Positions 23,389-34,713 are shown, numbered from the stretch's first letter. The stretch is DNA of 64,000 nucleotides from Erigeron canadensis (GCF_010389155.1 NC_057762.1:30192055-30256054); one strand, 5' to 3'. Program-made: numbers and translations. The notes: generated by a model from the letters alone, not told the origin.

Positions 23389-26300
23389 ATGAGTAGCCGA
23401 TTCTCACGCATGATCTATGTTGGGAACCTGCCTTTGGATATAAGAGAAAGTGAGGTCGAAGATCTTTTTTACAAGGTCAGTGTGATATCTTTTTCTCATA
23501 TATTTCCAAATTGCGTATCTCACATCTAAGTTTGTAATGATTTGTTAAAAAGTCTACATTTGAATCTCATTTATACTTAAAAGGATGTTGAAAATATATT
23601 TATATATATAGTCTGCATGAAATTTCTGATCTTTAAATCTTTTTCAAGTTCAAGGTTAAGCATTCTTGAAAATTAAATTACGAATTTTGAATATGAACAA
23701 TATCTGAATACTAGTTTATATCACATAGACCTTCTGAACATCTTTACTGTATATAATTTTACCTCTAATATAATAAATATATCTTTTCTAAAATATAGGA
23801 AAACTGTTAATTCAGAAGATCTTATATATTGAGATTATTACTATGATGTTTACTTTAATATGACTTGATTTCTATTAGGCATGTGTTTGGATTATATTGT
23901 AATACTCTAGCAATTCGACTTTTAGTTTTTAGTTGGGCAAAGTTATGTTAAGAGCTTTTTATGTACTATGTTTCATGGGGTAAAATTATTTACTGTATTT
24001 GAAGGCTTGGGCTTAAACTTCCTTGTTTGAAGTAGGGGATATATAAAATGTTCAGTTTTTATAAGTTAATTTCTTCTCTATGCAGTATGGCCGCATATTG
24101 GACATAGAATTGAAGGTTCCACCTCGCCCTCCTTGTTACTGTTTTGTAGAGGTAATATGATGAATTTGAATCGGAGTTTTTATGTTTCTCATTTGTTCTT
24201 TACAATAGTTTTGACTGCTTGATTTTTAAATGTAGTTTGCAAATTCTCGAGATGCCGAAGATGCCATTAGGGGCCGTGATGGCTATAATTTTGATGGTTG
24301 CCGTCTGAGGGTAAAAGAAATTTTGAGTTCTTAATTTGTTTATAGTCATATTTGTATTGAGGTGGCAATTGGGCTGGATAAGGAAACAGGTTAAACTAGC
24401 GCATATCAAATGGGTATTTTATGGTGTTTGTCTGGGTTGCATTGACCGGGAGCACTAGTTTTCCAAGGTTTTTAACTCTGCTTTATAAGCTGTCACCTGA
24501 AAACATCTACTTTGTCGGAATACTCCAGTACTTGAAAAAAAGATTTAGGAGGTTCTCTTCCTTAATAATCAAACCTTGGGTGATTTTCATCCTCTTCAAC
24601 TCATGGGCTCCGTTTTCATTAAAGCTAACATAATTCATACATGACCATATCATCTATTGGATATAAACATAACGTGGATTGTCTTTTTCAGTAAATAGGT
24701 TGGTAAGTAATATCTGTGTTTAAAAGACTGAGTGTAATATCTTTTGTCGTAGGTTGAGCTTGCTCATGGAGGCCGTGGACAATCATCCTCAGGTGATGGT
24801 CGTGGTGACTATGGGGGTGGTCGTGGTCGTGGCAGTGGGGGTGGACGTTTTGGCATTTCAAAACATTCGGAGTATCGAGGTGCCACATGCTATCTGAGTC
24901 AATTATAACTTAACCGATGCATATTCTTAATTGTTACTTGATTTTTGTTGAGTTTTTTACAGTTTCAATATCCTTTTAAGTTTTTTCTCAACCTTGTGTT
25001 CTTCGGCTGCAGTTATCGTCCGAGGCCTGCCATCATCTGCTTCTTGGCAGGATCTGAAGGTAACCCTTTGTTTGTCTGCAACTTCAATATCCTTTTTTTC
25101 TTAAACCCACTAGGCACAAACCAAAGCCACTTCTAATTTTTCTATGTTGGCTGTTCTGGCTTGTGCAACCTTTGATGATTCGCTTACAATTTTTTCTTCA
25201 GGATCACATGCGTAAGGCGGGTGATGTATGTTTTGCCGAAGTTTCCCGTGATAACAAGGGTATATATCATAGCATTATGAGCTTTCATGTTTTACTAGAG
25301 GTGGCTGACACATTTGTATATGAGTGGGTCGATGTCGGGCTATGCTTAATCTTAACAGGTCTACTAAATTATTTAAAAAGGAATGGGTCAAATGGTCTTT
25401 ATAGGTTGAAAGTTGCTAATTTTTTTAGTGCATAAAACTTTCAAATCGTTTGTTTCAAAAAATTAGGTTATCGTTTAAATTACTTTTAACTCTATAGCTA
25501 TATGACACTACATATGTGGAGAAGCTTTTAGGTTTACAAATAAAAGTATGTTTCTTATCATCTGAATCCAACATGTATGATGTTCCAATAAATCTTTTAA
25601 TTTTTGTCTCTTAATCTGCCTAATTCGTCACCTGTATGGCTGTATGCTTGCATATTATTTATCATGGATTCTTATTTCAAACATTTGTTCATTATAGGGA
25701 CATTTGGTCTTGTCGACTATACAAACTCCGAGGACATGAAATATGCTGTAAGTTGGTGAAATACTTGTTATTCTGTAGCTAGGTATTTGGTGTATTTTCG
25801 TTTTTGCATTATAAACATTTGATCGTCTTTTGTCGAATAGATAAGGAAGCTTGATGACACTGAGTTCAGAAATCCATGGACAAAGACCTATATTGAGGTA
25901 ATATTTTTTTTATTGCAAATACTTGTGGGTTTCGAACTTGGATTTTTCCTTTTTAACGACTGAATCATGTTGATTGTATGCTATGCTATTCTTTTCTTAT
26001 TTATGCTATAAGAATGGAAGACTTTTCGTGACGTATTGTTTTCTCTCTCATACTTTGGGTGTTTCCATGGTTTTAATGGTTATGATATCATTATCGTCGC
26101 CGAAAGCATCTTACAATTTCCATCTTTGAAGGTATCTTCCAATTTGCTCCAATGCTCCCTATTACAGGTGGTAAGCTGAGCTGGTTGGGTCAAAGGTTGA
26201 AAGTAATAATATTTTGGTCGGACTGTGTCATATACACTTTCTCATACATTTTTTAAAACTCACTACTGAAGATATTATGCATCAAATATGATCACGGAAC

Positions 26301-27662
26301 TATTACAATTGGAAATCTATGTTTTTAAGTAAAGTGAGTCCGAAGGTGCATGATGAAAATCTGGTTCCGACTCTTCGTCTCATTCACTTTTTATTACATT
26401 TTTTTTAATGTGACTCATTTTTGGCTTAATCATAACCCAATTTTAGTCATTGATATGTAATACGATCGAGATTGGTACTCTTCATTTTGACTACTTTTAC
26501 CTTATGACTGCAGGTAAGGAAGTATAGTAGGAGCCCTTCAAGGAGCCGCAGCAGAAGCCGCGGCAGAAGCAGAAGTGTAAGTCGAAGCCGCAGCAGAAGC
26601 AAAAGCCGCAGCAGAAGCCGAAGTCCGCGACGCAGCAGAAGCCGAAGTCCACGACGCAGCAGAAGCAGAAGTCCTCGGCGCAGCCGAAGGTATGAACAAA
26701 GTAACTTTTATGGCCAGGTGTCCTAGATGTCCTCACAAGAGGTCTCATGTTTGAACCTCCCTAAGTAGGTGGCCGGGGAAATGGTTTGGAAACGGTCACA
26801 GGATACCCCCCTTGGGTCGCTTACATTTGACTCAAAGGACCTCATTTGTTTACCCTTGTTTCTTTTTAATGTGTTTTCTGCTCTCCAGTAAATCGTTGGA
26901 TCGATCTGTTTCAAGATCTCCTGTTAAATCAAGATCAGCATCTCCCGTGAAGCCGAAAAGGTATGATAATCTAACCTAAATGTATATACTGGATTGTTTT
27001 GTGTTCTATGAACTGTGATGCAAATGCATGCGGCATGCGGCAATTTTAATCTCTTCATGCAAGTTGGTTGATTTGGATTTTGTTTCATCTTTAATGGTCA
27101 AATGGGTTTAGCTAAAAACTTTGACAAAAAAGAAAGATATCAATCGGTCAGTCCCACTTCCCTAAATTCTTCTGACCTTTGTGTTAGAAAAAGCCGAGGT
27201 TATATTGTAACAAGTTACAATGTAACCTTATTATTTAACTTTGGATCCAGTGTACGAAGCCAAAAATACTGTTTGCTAGTTGGCCCAACCAATGCTTTTC
27301 CTTACTTCAGCTGATTTGTTTTTACTCGAACTACTTTTAAATGGCACCCAATACATTTATTTGCCTAACTAACGACTATAACGACCTGGATATTTTGTGC
27401 AGAGCCAGATCAAGGTCTAGGTCGAAGTCAAGGTCCAAGTCAGCATCACCGCGTAAGGTATAACATGTTTTTTGTTTGCGTATGTATTACTTGAATTTCG
27501 TGAACGAAGGCATGCCTGTGTTTTGCAATGTACCTTTTATCTTTTCACATCCAAGAGCAGAATAGTGTTTACGTAATATTAGTGATGAATTGCAAGTTTC
27601 TTTTCATTCTAATTGCATCTAATGACTTTTTATTATAATGTTTCCAGGTGCAAAGTCCCTGA
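23389..27662 (+). CDS. SR34A: Serine/arginine-rich splicing factor SR34a (ASF/SF2-like)
   Basis: It is a nuclear factor that binds exonic RNA and recruits U1 snRNP/U2AF in constitutive and alternative splicing. Twelve coding exons keep one frame: 23389-23475, 24086-24151, 24236-24310, 24753-24879, 25013-25059, 25202-25259, 25698-25747, 25841-25897, 26514-26689, 26889-26960, 27403-27457 and 27648-27662, giving ~294 residues. Domains: RRM1 at residues ~8-78 (MIYVGNL, CYCFVEF); a Gly-rich linker ([16 protein letters not shown]); a pseudo-RRM with the signature [20 protein letters not shown]; and the RS domain from residue ~198 with [18 protein letters not shown] repeats. The match to Arabidopsis SR34a around [17 protein letters not shown] and [12 protein letters not shown] is close. 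The tail is short (KVQSP-stop). The start follows the leader-intron acceptor. A partial copy of its last exons lies at 30.4-31.4 kb. Confidence 0.95.
26705..26835 (+). mobile_element. SINE fragment in an RS-domain intron of SR34a
   Basis: GGCCAGGTGTCCTAGATGTCCTCACAAGAGG followed by CATGTTTGAACC matches, on the opposite strand, the copy at 55630-55760 (GGCCTGGTGG..CCTCACAAGAGG..TTTTAACC). It resembles the A/B-box head of a SINE. It fills most of the 199-base intron 26690-26888, so the insertion probably made that intron longer. Confidence 0.5.
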
Positions 27663-28076
27663 ACCAATTATAATTTCATCCGCCTTTTGGGTAGATCATG
27701 GAGCTGAGAGTTGGTAGGAGAGTTTATTAAAATCTGTATCTTCAAGGATGCTGCTGCTTATCTTATGAACCTGTCTTAGTGTGCATCAGATTGTTGGTGT
27801 TGTTTGTGTCTGCTACTTAAGAAATTTAACCTTGCATTTTCAACTGGACTTGTAGCAAGCAATGTCAGACTTGTGCTTTGTAATGCTGAATCTCCTTGTG
27901 TTTTCGGTGCATTTGTTTATCAACTATTCAATATTTGCAATGGTATCTGACTTGGAATGTGGGATTTGTTGATTTTGTTCGAGGTGAAATTATTACTAAT
28001 AGAATAAATTAACACAGCTCATTTGTGAATTGTGATGTTCACAAAAAATTTTTGTAAGCCACAACCAAAACACTAT
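27663..28076. other. SR34a 3' UTR and flank
   Basis: Transcript 3' end region; no other gene. Bases 28074-28076 (TAT) are the left flanking repeat of the next MITE. Confidence 0.45.
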
Positions 28077-28435
28077 GGGTATGTTTGGCAAAACACTATG
28101 GGTATGTTTGGCAAAAGTAGTTGTAGCTTTTAGTTGGAGCTGTAAGCTGTAGCTTTTAAGCAAAGCTGTTAGTTAGAACTTTTGCTTTTTAAAATTGTTT
28201 GGTATGGTAGCTGTAGCTGCAGCTTTAAGATGAATTTGTGTACTTTTAATGATAAAAAGCTTCATCGAAAAGCTAAAGCTCCTGAGTAGCGTTTCATTTT
28301 AGAGCTTTTTCTTTCAACTAAAAGCTAAAGCTAGTTGCATCCAAACAAAGTTTTTAACACAAGAAGAGCTTTTTGTTTAAAATTAAAAGTTAAAGCTCTT
28401 CAAAAGCTCTTGAAAAGTTCTTGCCAAACATAGCC
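28077..28435. mobile_element. TIR element ('GGSTATGTTTGGCAA' family), short copy
   Basis: The left end GGGTATGTTTGGCAAAA and right end (reverse complement) GGCTATGTTTGGCAAGAA are inverted repeats, flanked by TAT (28074-28076 and 28436-28438). The 23-base left end is itself duplicated in tandem (28077-28099, 28100-28122). Internal AAAGCT/AGCTTT repeats dominate. It is the small relative of the gene-fragment-carrying element at 38300-39259. Confidence 0.65.
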
Positions 28436-28800
28436 TATGTAAATATATCGTAGTAAATTTACAATAAATAAAAATTTTGTGAATAACAAAAACACTGTCA
28501 ATATATCGTAGTGTACCTTATCTATAATAAAATAGTGAATCCGAAAACGTTGCAGAGTACAATTCTCATATGATAAAGCCAGATAATTGATATTAGTTTA
28601 GATTTTGTTGTTAAACTTAGAGTTAATTACAAGGATGGATGGCTATGTGTTCGGAAGTAAATTGCACTAATCGTCCTTGACTATTCAAAATTACACTGTC
28701 GAAACTTGTTTCACCCAATGTAGTTTGTTTTCTTAGTAGAAATTATGACTGGCAATAGTCATAGGTAGAACCGTAAAATTTATTTTAGGAGTAACCTTGG

Positions 28801-29685
28801 CGATACCATGTCAATGTAAGTATGTCTAAACTTTAAAAAACTATACAAACAGTAAAACTGACAGATTACAAATCTAGTAGTTATTGATATTTTATGGGAA
28901 GGGATAAATCTACAACAATATTTAGCCATTTACAACAATGTATATTTTATACAGTAGTACAATATGCAGTATAATATATACATTTGTTGTATATGGTTAA
29001 AATATACTGTAGATTTATTACTACCCATATTTTATTGGTTAACTTTGAATCCTGGGTATATCTCGCCGGAGAATAAGGAAGAAGGATGAGGTGGTAACGG
29101 GCGTCAGAGAAGAAGGTGGTGGCTGGCGGCGACAGTCTCGTCGGAGAAGAAGGAAGGAGGAAGAAGATGCTTGATCCTACGGTGGAGATTGATCCCCTTG
29201 AACTTTTTGGATTGTTTGTACTCTATTTTACACCCAAACTTGGTTGTCTAACAATCACATACTCCCTACCTCATAATCTCATATATATATATATATATAT
29301 TCTCATATATATATATATATGGTGATTGTTTCTTGATTGTTTTTGAGTTATTTAGGTGTAATATTGGATTTTACAAGTATGTAGAAATATGGATTATCAT
29401 CCATTATACAATTTTTGGAGACATGAATTATATGATCACATGTGCACGAATAGTGCTATGAGCACATGTATGCAAATATTTTGTAAATTAATTAATGTTT
29501 TCATGAGATTTGTGATGTTCAAATTTATATAGACAGTTATATGAACATTTGTAAGCAATTATTTAGTTATATGAACATGTGTAAGCAATCATATAGTAAA
29601 TAAATTTAATTTAAAGAAGGTTCCTAAAGATTCCTGCAACTATTTAGATTCCTAATGTAACCTTCCCCTATATATAGATATATAT
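28801..29685. other. Intergenic DNA with TA microsatellite
   Basis: Contains a GAAGAAGG-rich stretch (29070-29170) and (TA)n at about 29283-29320. An open frame 29116-29325 is compositional and I do not call it a gene. Confidence 0.4.
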
Positions 29686-29866
29686 GGGGATGAGAATATA
29701 AGGCTGTCGGGTATCTAAGCTTAGGTGTGGAACACTCACATATTGTTTTTTTTTAATCCATAAAAATCATGGGGGCCCATGCATTTGTTCGTTAAACAAA
29801 AAATAATAAAATATTAGTATATGAGGGGTTCCACACCTAAGCTTAGGTGCCAGACAACCTTATATA
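29686..29866. mobile_element. MITE, first of a side-by-side pair
   Basis: GGGGATGAGAATATAAGGCTGTCGGGTATCTAAGCTTAGGTG at the left pairs with CACCTAAGCTTAGGTGCCAGACAACCTTAT at the right as long inverted repeats; the palindrome CCTAAGCTTAGG is at both ends. It sits in (TA)n DNA. The right terminus has run into TA repeats. Confidence 0.6.
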
Positions 29867-29877
29867 TATATATATAT

Positions 29878-30065
29878 GGGGGATGAGAATATAAGGCTGT
29901 TAGGTACCTAAGCTTAGGTGTGGAACACTCACATATGGTTTTTTTAATCCATAAAAATCATGGGGCATGTGATTTAATTAAAATTCAACAAATATTAAAG
30001 AATTAGTATGTGAGGAGCTCCACACCTAAGCTTAGGTGCCGGACAACCTTATATTCACTTTTCCC
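29878..30065. mobile_element. MITE, second of a side-by-side pair
   Basis: Same element and orientation as the preceding copy, 11 bases further on. The ends GGGGGATGAGAATATAAGG and CCTTATATTCACTTTTCCC are intact. The internal segments of the two copies differ (about 40 bases unrelated), which argues for separate insertions into a TA-rich hotspot or an old tandem duplication. Confidence 0.6.
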
Positions 30066-30269
30066 TATATATATATATATATATATATATACTGTATTCG
30101 TTATATTTTGTTTGATATAGATAGTACATTTGAATTTGCTTGATTTGGTTTTAAGTTGCATGATGGCTTATGCAGTTATGCTTTTGTCATATTGAGAATA
30201 TCCTTTTGATTATAAATTGATTAATGATCTTTATGTTAGGATGAATAAATATGTTTAGGTTCGTAAGCT

Positions 30270-30370
30270 AATTGTTGGTCTTTAATTTGGCGAGCTTATA
30301 TATGAATACGTATATATACTTGTTGCAGCTCTGAGAGCTATATGGGTCTTGGAGAACACTTTATGTTACA
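30270..30370 (+). pseudogene. Fragment of the uS15m gene (intron 1 end + start of exon 2)
   Basis: TTGTTGGTCTTTAATTTGGC..AGCTTATATATGAATA..ACTTGTTGCAGCTCTGAGAGCTATAT..GG..TTGGAGAACA matches uS15m intron 1/exon 2 at about 36750-36858, including the splice acceptor TTGTTGCAG|CT. It lacks the rest of that gene and is followed directly by SR34a-derived sequence. It is non-functional as a gene. Confidence 0.65.
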
Positions 30371-30374
30371 TTCG

Positions 30375-31440
30375 GTCCAACAAACACTTTATTGTTTGCT
30401 AGTTGGTCCAACCTAAGCTAGTCTGTACTTAAGTTGACTTGTTTTTAGTCAAACTATTTTTAAGTGGTACCCAATACATTTATCTGCCCAACTCGACACT
30501 ATAACCACCTGGCTATTCCTCGAACGTTTGTGCAGAGCCAGATCAAGGTCTAGGTTGAAGTCAAGGTCAACATGTTTTCTGTTTACGTATGTATTACTTG
30601 AAAATTTTCATGAACGAAGGCATGCCTATGTTTTGCGATGTACCTATTATCTTTTCACAAAACATATTCATCCAAGAGCAGAACAGTGTTTACGTAATAC
30701 TAATGATGAGTTGTAATTTTCTTCTTATTCTAATTGCATATATCTAATGACTTATTTTAACGTTGTTTCCAGGTGCAAAGTCCTGAGCCAATTTCAATTC
30801 CATCCGCCTTTTGGTAAGATCACAGAGCTGAAAGTTGCTAGGAAAGTTTACTAAAATCTGTATGTTCAAGGCTGATTCAACTTATCTTATGAACCTGTCT
30901 TCGTGTGTATCAGATTTGTAGCAAGCAGTGGCAGACTTGTGTAAACACTATGGCAATATGTCGTAATTAAGTTACAATAAATATTGCTGGTTAATTCCTT
31001 TTCAGAACAACAATATACTGCCATCAATTAATCGTATCAATCAACAACTCATTACACTTGTGGTCTTGAATCATGATTGAAATAGTGAATGAGAAAACGT
31101 TGCAGGGGATACAATGAAGTGAGACAACTAACATAGTATATTAGTATCACTATGCATTCATGAATCATGATACATTATCAAAACGTCATATATACCTGAG
31201 AATAATTCTCAGATAATTGATGTTAATTTAGATTTTCTTGTCAAATAGAGTTAATTACACGGATGGATGGCTCTGTGTTCGGAACTTGGAAGTAACTTTC
31301 ACTTATCGTTCGTGACTTTTCAAAACCACACTCTGAAAACTTGTTTCACCCGAATCTTTCAATCGATGTGGTTTATATTCTTAGTAGGGATAATGACTGA
31401 CATTAGTCGTGGGTGGAACTATATAATTAAGAGTAACTCG
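30375..31440 (+). pseudogene. Truncated duplicate of the SR34a 3' end
   Basis: Begins within the homologue of SR34a intron 10 and carries copies of exon 11 (30535-30569, shortened: AGCCAGATCAAGGTCTAGG then TTGAAGTCAAGGTCAACATG, with the donor region deleted) and exon 12 (after TTTCCAG at 30772). The 3' UTR copy lacks ~55 bases found in the parent. With no RRMs and no promoter it is a pseudogene fragment. It could still be transcribed or provide small RNA against the parent, but nothing here shows that. Confidence 0.75.
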
Positions 31441-31552
31441 AACTAGAGTGCTGTTAAATCGATGTATTGTTAATATTTCCCGAAAAATGATATATATGGC
31501 TAAGTCTGATTAGTATGAGTACCGATTAATGTAATTAATTCTAAATTTGTAA
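31441..31552. other. Short spacer
   Basis: Nothing recognised between the duplication and the following TIR element. Confidence 0.35.
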
Positions 31553-32629
31553 GAGGGTTGGCAACCCACCACTCAAGCCATTTTTTACCACTCACTTCTA
31601 ACCAATCACTTTTTGCCACCTCAACTCCACCATTTCCTCACCACTCATTCAAATTTTGTTGGCATCCGACCACAAACTTCACCACTCATTTTACAATTTT
31701 CATTTTATTTAAACATTAAATTTTCATTAAATTAAAAACATTACATAATAAATCAAAATAAAACATACATAATACTTAAAAAACATTACGAAAACGTTAC
31801 ATGACAAATAAAAACATAACTAACATAGTAAATTTAAAATACATAAATACTAAGCATCGGAATAGTCTGAGTCGACAGTACTATCACCGTCGTTACGATG
31901 AATGTAACAGTATAGTTCGGGTGACCCGACAACGTTGACAGGTGGAGGAGATACGTACTCCTCCCCCGGTCAGATAAGTAAGGTACATCCTCACCATTAC
32001 CGACACTGCCTTGCCAGTACTCCCCGTGGCCTAGCGTGATGGTCAAAGTCGAAGAGGCGGTGGTAAGCTGACAGATAACTTGAGTCAGCCAATCCATCTT
32101 CTGACGAAGATACGCGAGATACTCACTTTCATTGCGATTAAGAACCCGATTAGGAGCCGTCAACCGGTCGATCTCGGCTTGGTAAGCCGCCTTGTTTTCA
32201 GACACGCCCTGAATGACGTTGTTTACTGCAGTGCGGTGTCTGGAATCGTAATTTAGGTGGACTTGGATCGACATCTTAACATCACGAAGATTCATTGGAG
32301 TGTTAGCCATGGATGAAGTTAGTTTGTGGTAAAATGAGATTTATATTTTGGAGAAAGTAGAGAGTTGTGTGTGTAAATATATAGTAGTAGTATATATAGG
32401 AAAGTAGTAGTATATATAGGGAAAAAAAAAGTCAAACGGTACAAAATTTTGAATTATAACCGTTGGCACGAATCATAAGGTTCTCGATTTTTGCATCGTC
32501 CAAGTGGTGGAACGCGTGGTGTGACCATTCAACCTCACCCCGCCACGCGTGGTTGGGCGTTGGCGGCGGTGTTCCGTCGTGGCGCCGCGGCTATAATGCA
32601 CCCACCATCCATCCATTGCCAACCCCCTT
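31553..32629 (-). mobile_element. Non-autonomous TIR element (GGGTTGGCAA ends) with one open frame
   Basis: The left end GAGGGTTGGCAACCCACC and right end CCATTGCCAACCCCC are short inverted repeats (GGGTTGGCAA). The right subterminal region is unusually GC-rich (CCGTCGTGGCGCCGCGGC). The layout recalls PIF/Harbinger-type derivatives, but I could not define a target duplication (TAA left, TTA right), so the superfamily is left open. Confidence 0.45.
31834..32310 (-). CDS. Hypothetical protein inside TIR element
   Basis: A 158-codon frame beginning MANTPMNLRDVKMSIQ with a preceding purine-rich leader on the - strand. Residues ~35-75 (NKAAYQAEIDRLTAPNRVL.. YLAYLRQKMDWLTQVI) look helical and could form a short coiled coil. 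The C-terminus is Thr/Ser-rich and irregular, suggesting that the frame has decayed there. I do not recognise a transposase or MYB domain. It is most likely a degraded transposon-encoded or captured frame. Confidence 0.35.
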   Translation of the reverse strand: MANTPMNLRDVKMSIQVHLNYDSRHRTAVNNVIQGVSENKAAYQAEIDRLTAPNRVLNRNESEYLAYLRQKMDWLTQVICQLTTASSTLTITLGHGEYWQGSVGNGEDVPYLSDRGRSTYLLHLSTLSGHPNYTVTFIVTTVIVLSTQTIPMLSIYVF

Positions 32630-32936
32630 AGAGATTATCCAAACAATCTCTATCTCTATCTCTATATTAAATAAAAAGGGATTGTAATGACATCATCATT
32701 TTATAAAGTTACCTTATTTGTCATCACTAATATTTTTCTTAAAATTGTTTTTTTTTATAATTTAATTATAATGTCATAAATACTTTCTTTCTTGAAGTTT
32801 ATTTAATTTTTTTTTATTTATAATGTCATTTTAATAAAAAATGTTTTTATTTTCTTTTGAACATTCTAATAATTTGTACATAGCGAATTTCTAAATTATG
32901 TGCATATTATGTGGGTTAATAAACAAATTATATTTA

Positions 32937-34672
32937 GAGTTAATTGCAAGATTGGTCCCTGTGGTTTGTACAATTTAGCAAGGAGGGTCCCTTTTCTAAA
33001 ATCGTTGCAATGGGGGTCCCTATTTTGAGAATTTTTTGCAAATTTGGTCCCTTTTTGACAAATCCGTTAAAGGTGGCCGTTAAGTGTGCACGTGTGGGGG
33101 TATTTATGTAATTTCTACCCCACAGGGACCCCCATTGCTAAAATGGAAAAACCACAGGGACCAATCTTGCAACTTTTTAAAAAAATCCATCACTAAATAA
33201 TACAACCTTTTAACTTTCCCAAATTTTTTTTTTTATTAAGTTATTAACTTAAATATAATTTATAACACTTTTTAACTTTTCATAATTATTTGTTGTTGAA
33301 AAACTAAAAACATATAACCAATAAAAATTAAAAGGTATTATTTAGTGATGGATTTTTAAAAATTGTAAGTTTATAAAACTTTTTAAAAAGGTAAAAGGTA
33401 TTAGTTAGTGATGGATTTTTAAAAATTGTAAGTTTATAAGACTTTTTAAAAAGTTAAAAGTTATTATTTTTTTCCGAAACATTCAGTTGGTATGCGACAT
33501 CACGGCCCATGGTCAACATCTCGTATTTAGTGATGGATTTTTAAAAATTGTAAGTTTATAAAACTTTTTAAAAAGTTAAAAGGTATTAGTTAGTGATAAA
33601 TTTTTAAAAATTGTAAGTTTATAAAACTTTTTAAAAAGGTAAAAGGTATTAGTTAGTGATGAATTTTTAAAAATTGTAAGTTTGTAAGACTTTTTAAAAA
33701 GTTAAAAGTTATTTTTTTTCCCGAACATTCAGTCGGTATGCAACATCACGGAAACCTCACCGTATAATGGTGAAGCTTTGCACGTACCCTAGACAACGAG
33801 ATGTTGACCATGAGCCGTTACAAGTATTCGAAGGAAAAAACCCTAAGATTTGACATCCCTAGGGATCGAACTCAAGACCTTGAGTAAAACCTAGGATGCC
33901 TCTGACCAGTTGGACTAATCATCATTGGCTAAAAGTTATTATTTTAGTGATGGATTTTTAAAAATTGTAAGTTTATACAAATTTTTAAATATTTAGTGGT
34001 GCGTTTTTAAAATTGTAAGGTTAAAAAGTAAGTTTTATAAACTTAGAGTTTATAAAAATTCATCACTAACTAATACCTTTTAACTTTTTAAAAAGTTTTA
34101 TAAACGTACAATTTTTAAAAATCCATCACTAAATAATACCTTTTAATTTTTAAAAAGTTTTATAAACTTACAAATTTTAAAAATTCATCACTAACTAATA
34201 CCTTTTAACTTTTTAAAAAGTTTTATAAACTTACAATTTTTAAAAATCCATCACTAAATGATACCTTTTAATTTTTAGTGGTTATATGTTTTTAGTTCTT
34301 TATAAACAAATAATCATGAAAAGATAAAAAGTGTTAAAAATTATATTTAAGTTAATAATTTAATAAAATTATTTTTTTTTTTGGAAAAGTTAAAAGGTAT
34401 TATTTAGTGATGGATTTTTAAAAAAGTTGCAAGATTGGTCCCTGTGGTTTTTTCATTTTAGCAATGGGGGACCCTGTGGAGTAGAAAGTACGTAAATACC
34501 CCCACACGTGCGGCACAAATGCACACTTGACGGCCACCTTTAACGGATCCGTCAAAAAGAGACCAATTTTGCAAAAAATTCTCAAAATAGGGACCCCCAT
34601 TGCAACGATTCTTGAGAAGGGACCTCCTTGCTAAATTGTACAAACCACAGGGACCAGTCTTGCAATTAACTC
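32937..34672. mobile_element. MULE-type foldback element with 9-bp target duplication
   Basis: It is bounded by exact 9-base repeats TTATATTTA at 32928-32936 and 34673-34681. Terminal inverted repeats of ~230 bases start GAGTTAATTGCAAGATTGGT (left) and mirror at the right (..CTTGCAATTAACTC). The interior is an array of a ~65-base unit (TTTAGTGATGGATTTTTAAA..AAGTTTATAAAACTTTTTAA) in direct copies on the left (33330-33980) and inverted copies on the right (34040-34290), so the whole element can fold on itself. It has no transposase. A 9-base duplication and long TIRs are the Mutator-like hallmarks. Confidence 0.85.
33716..33935 (-). mobile_element. SINE-like insertion inside the MULE
   Basis: Read on the - strand: AGTCCAACTGGTCAGAGGCATC (A-box-like) and GAGTTCGATCCCTAGGG (B-box-like) about 35 bases apart, then GTTTTTTCCTTCGAATAC and ACGTGCAAAGCTTCACC. 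Part of its end (ACATTCAGTYGGTATGCRACATCACGG) also occurs at about 33479-33512 within the same repeat array, so the array was copied around an insertion. Confidence 0.45.
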
Positions 34673-34713
34673 TTATATTTATTTGAAACATAATGTATAT
34701 TATTTTGAGGTTA

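Larger units (their letters stand above)
27265..28800. repeat. Segmental duplication, parent copy (SR34a last exons and 3' flank)
   Basis: From GTTTGCTAGTTGG (27270) through exon 11, exon 12, the 3' UTR and flank to about 28800, the sequence recurs at 30375-31440 with many substitutions and gaps. Shared blocks include the exon GCCAGATCAAGGTCTAGG, GAACGAAGGCATGCCT, AATAGTGAAT..GAAAACGTTG and GATGGATGGCT.TGTGTTCGG. The MITE at 28077-28435 is missing from the second copy, so it inserted after the duplication or was not copied. Confidence 0.75.

Noticed and set aside
26497..26748. Cys/Phe-rich - strand frame ([10 protein letters not shown]..)
   Set aside because: Antisense of the Arg/Ser repeats in SR34a exon 9.
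33840..33935. Possible tRNA gene (B-box-like GTTCGATCC)
   Set aside because: No cloverleaf could be formed; it fits a SINE head inside the MULE.
34418..34691. Two - strand frames with NCKTGPCGLY-type sequence
   Set aside because: They are translations of the MULE terminal inverted repeat, which is non-coding.
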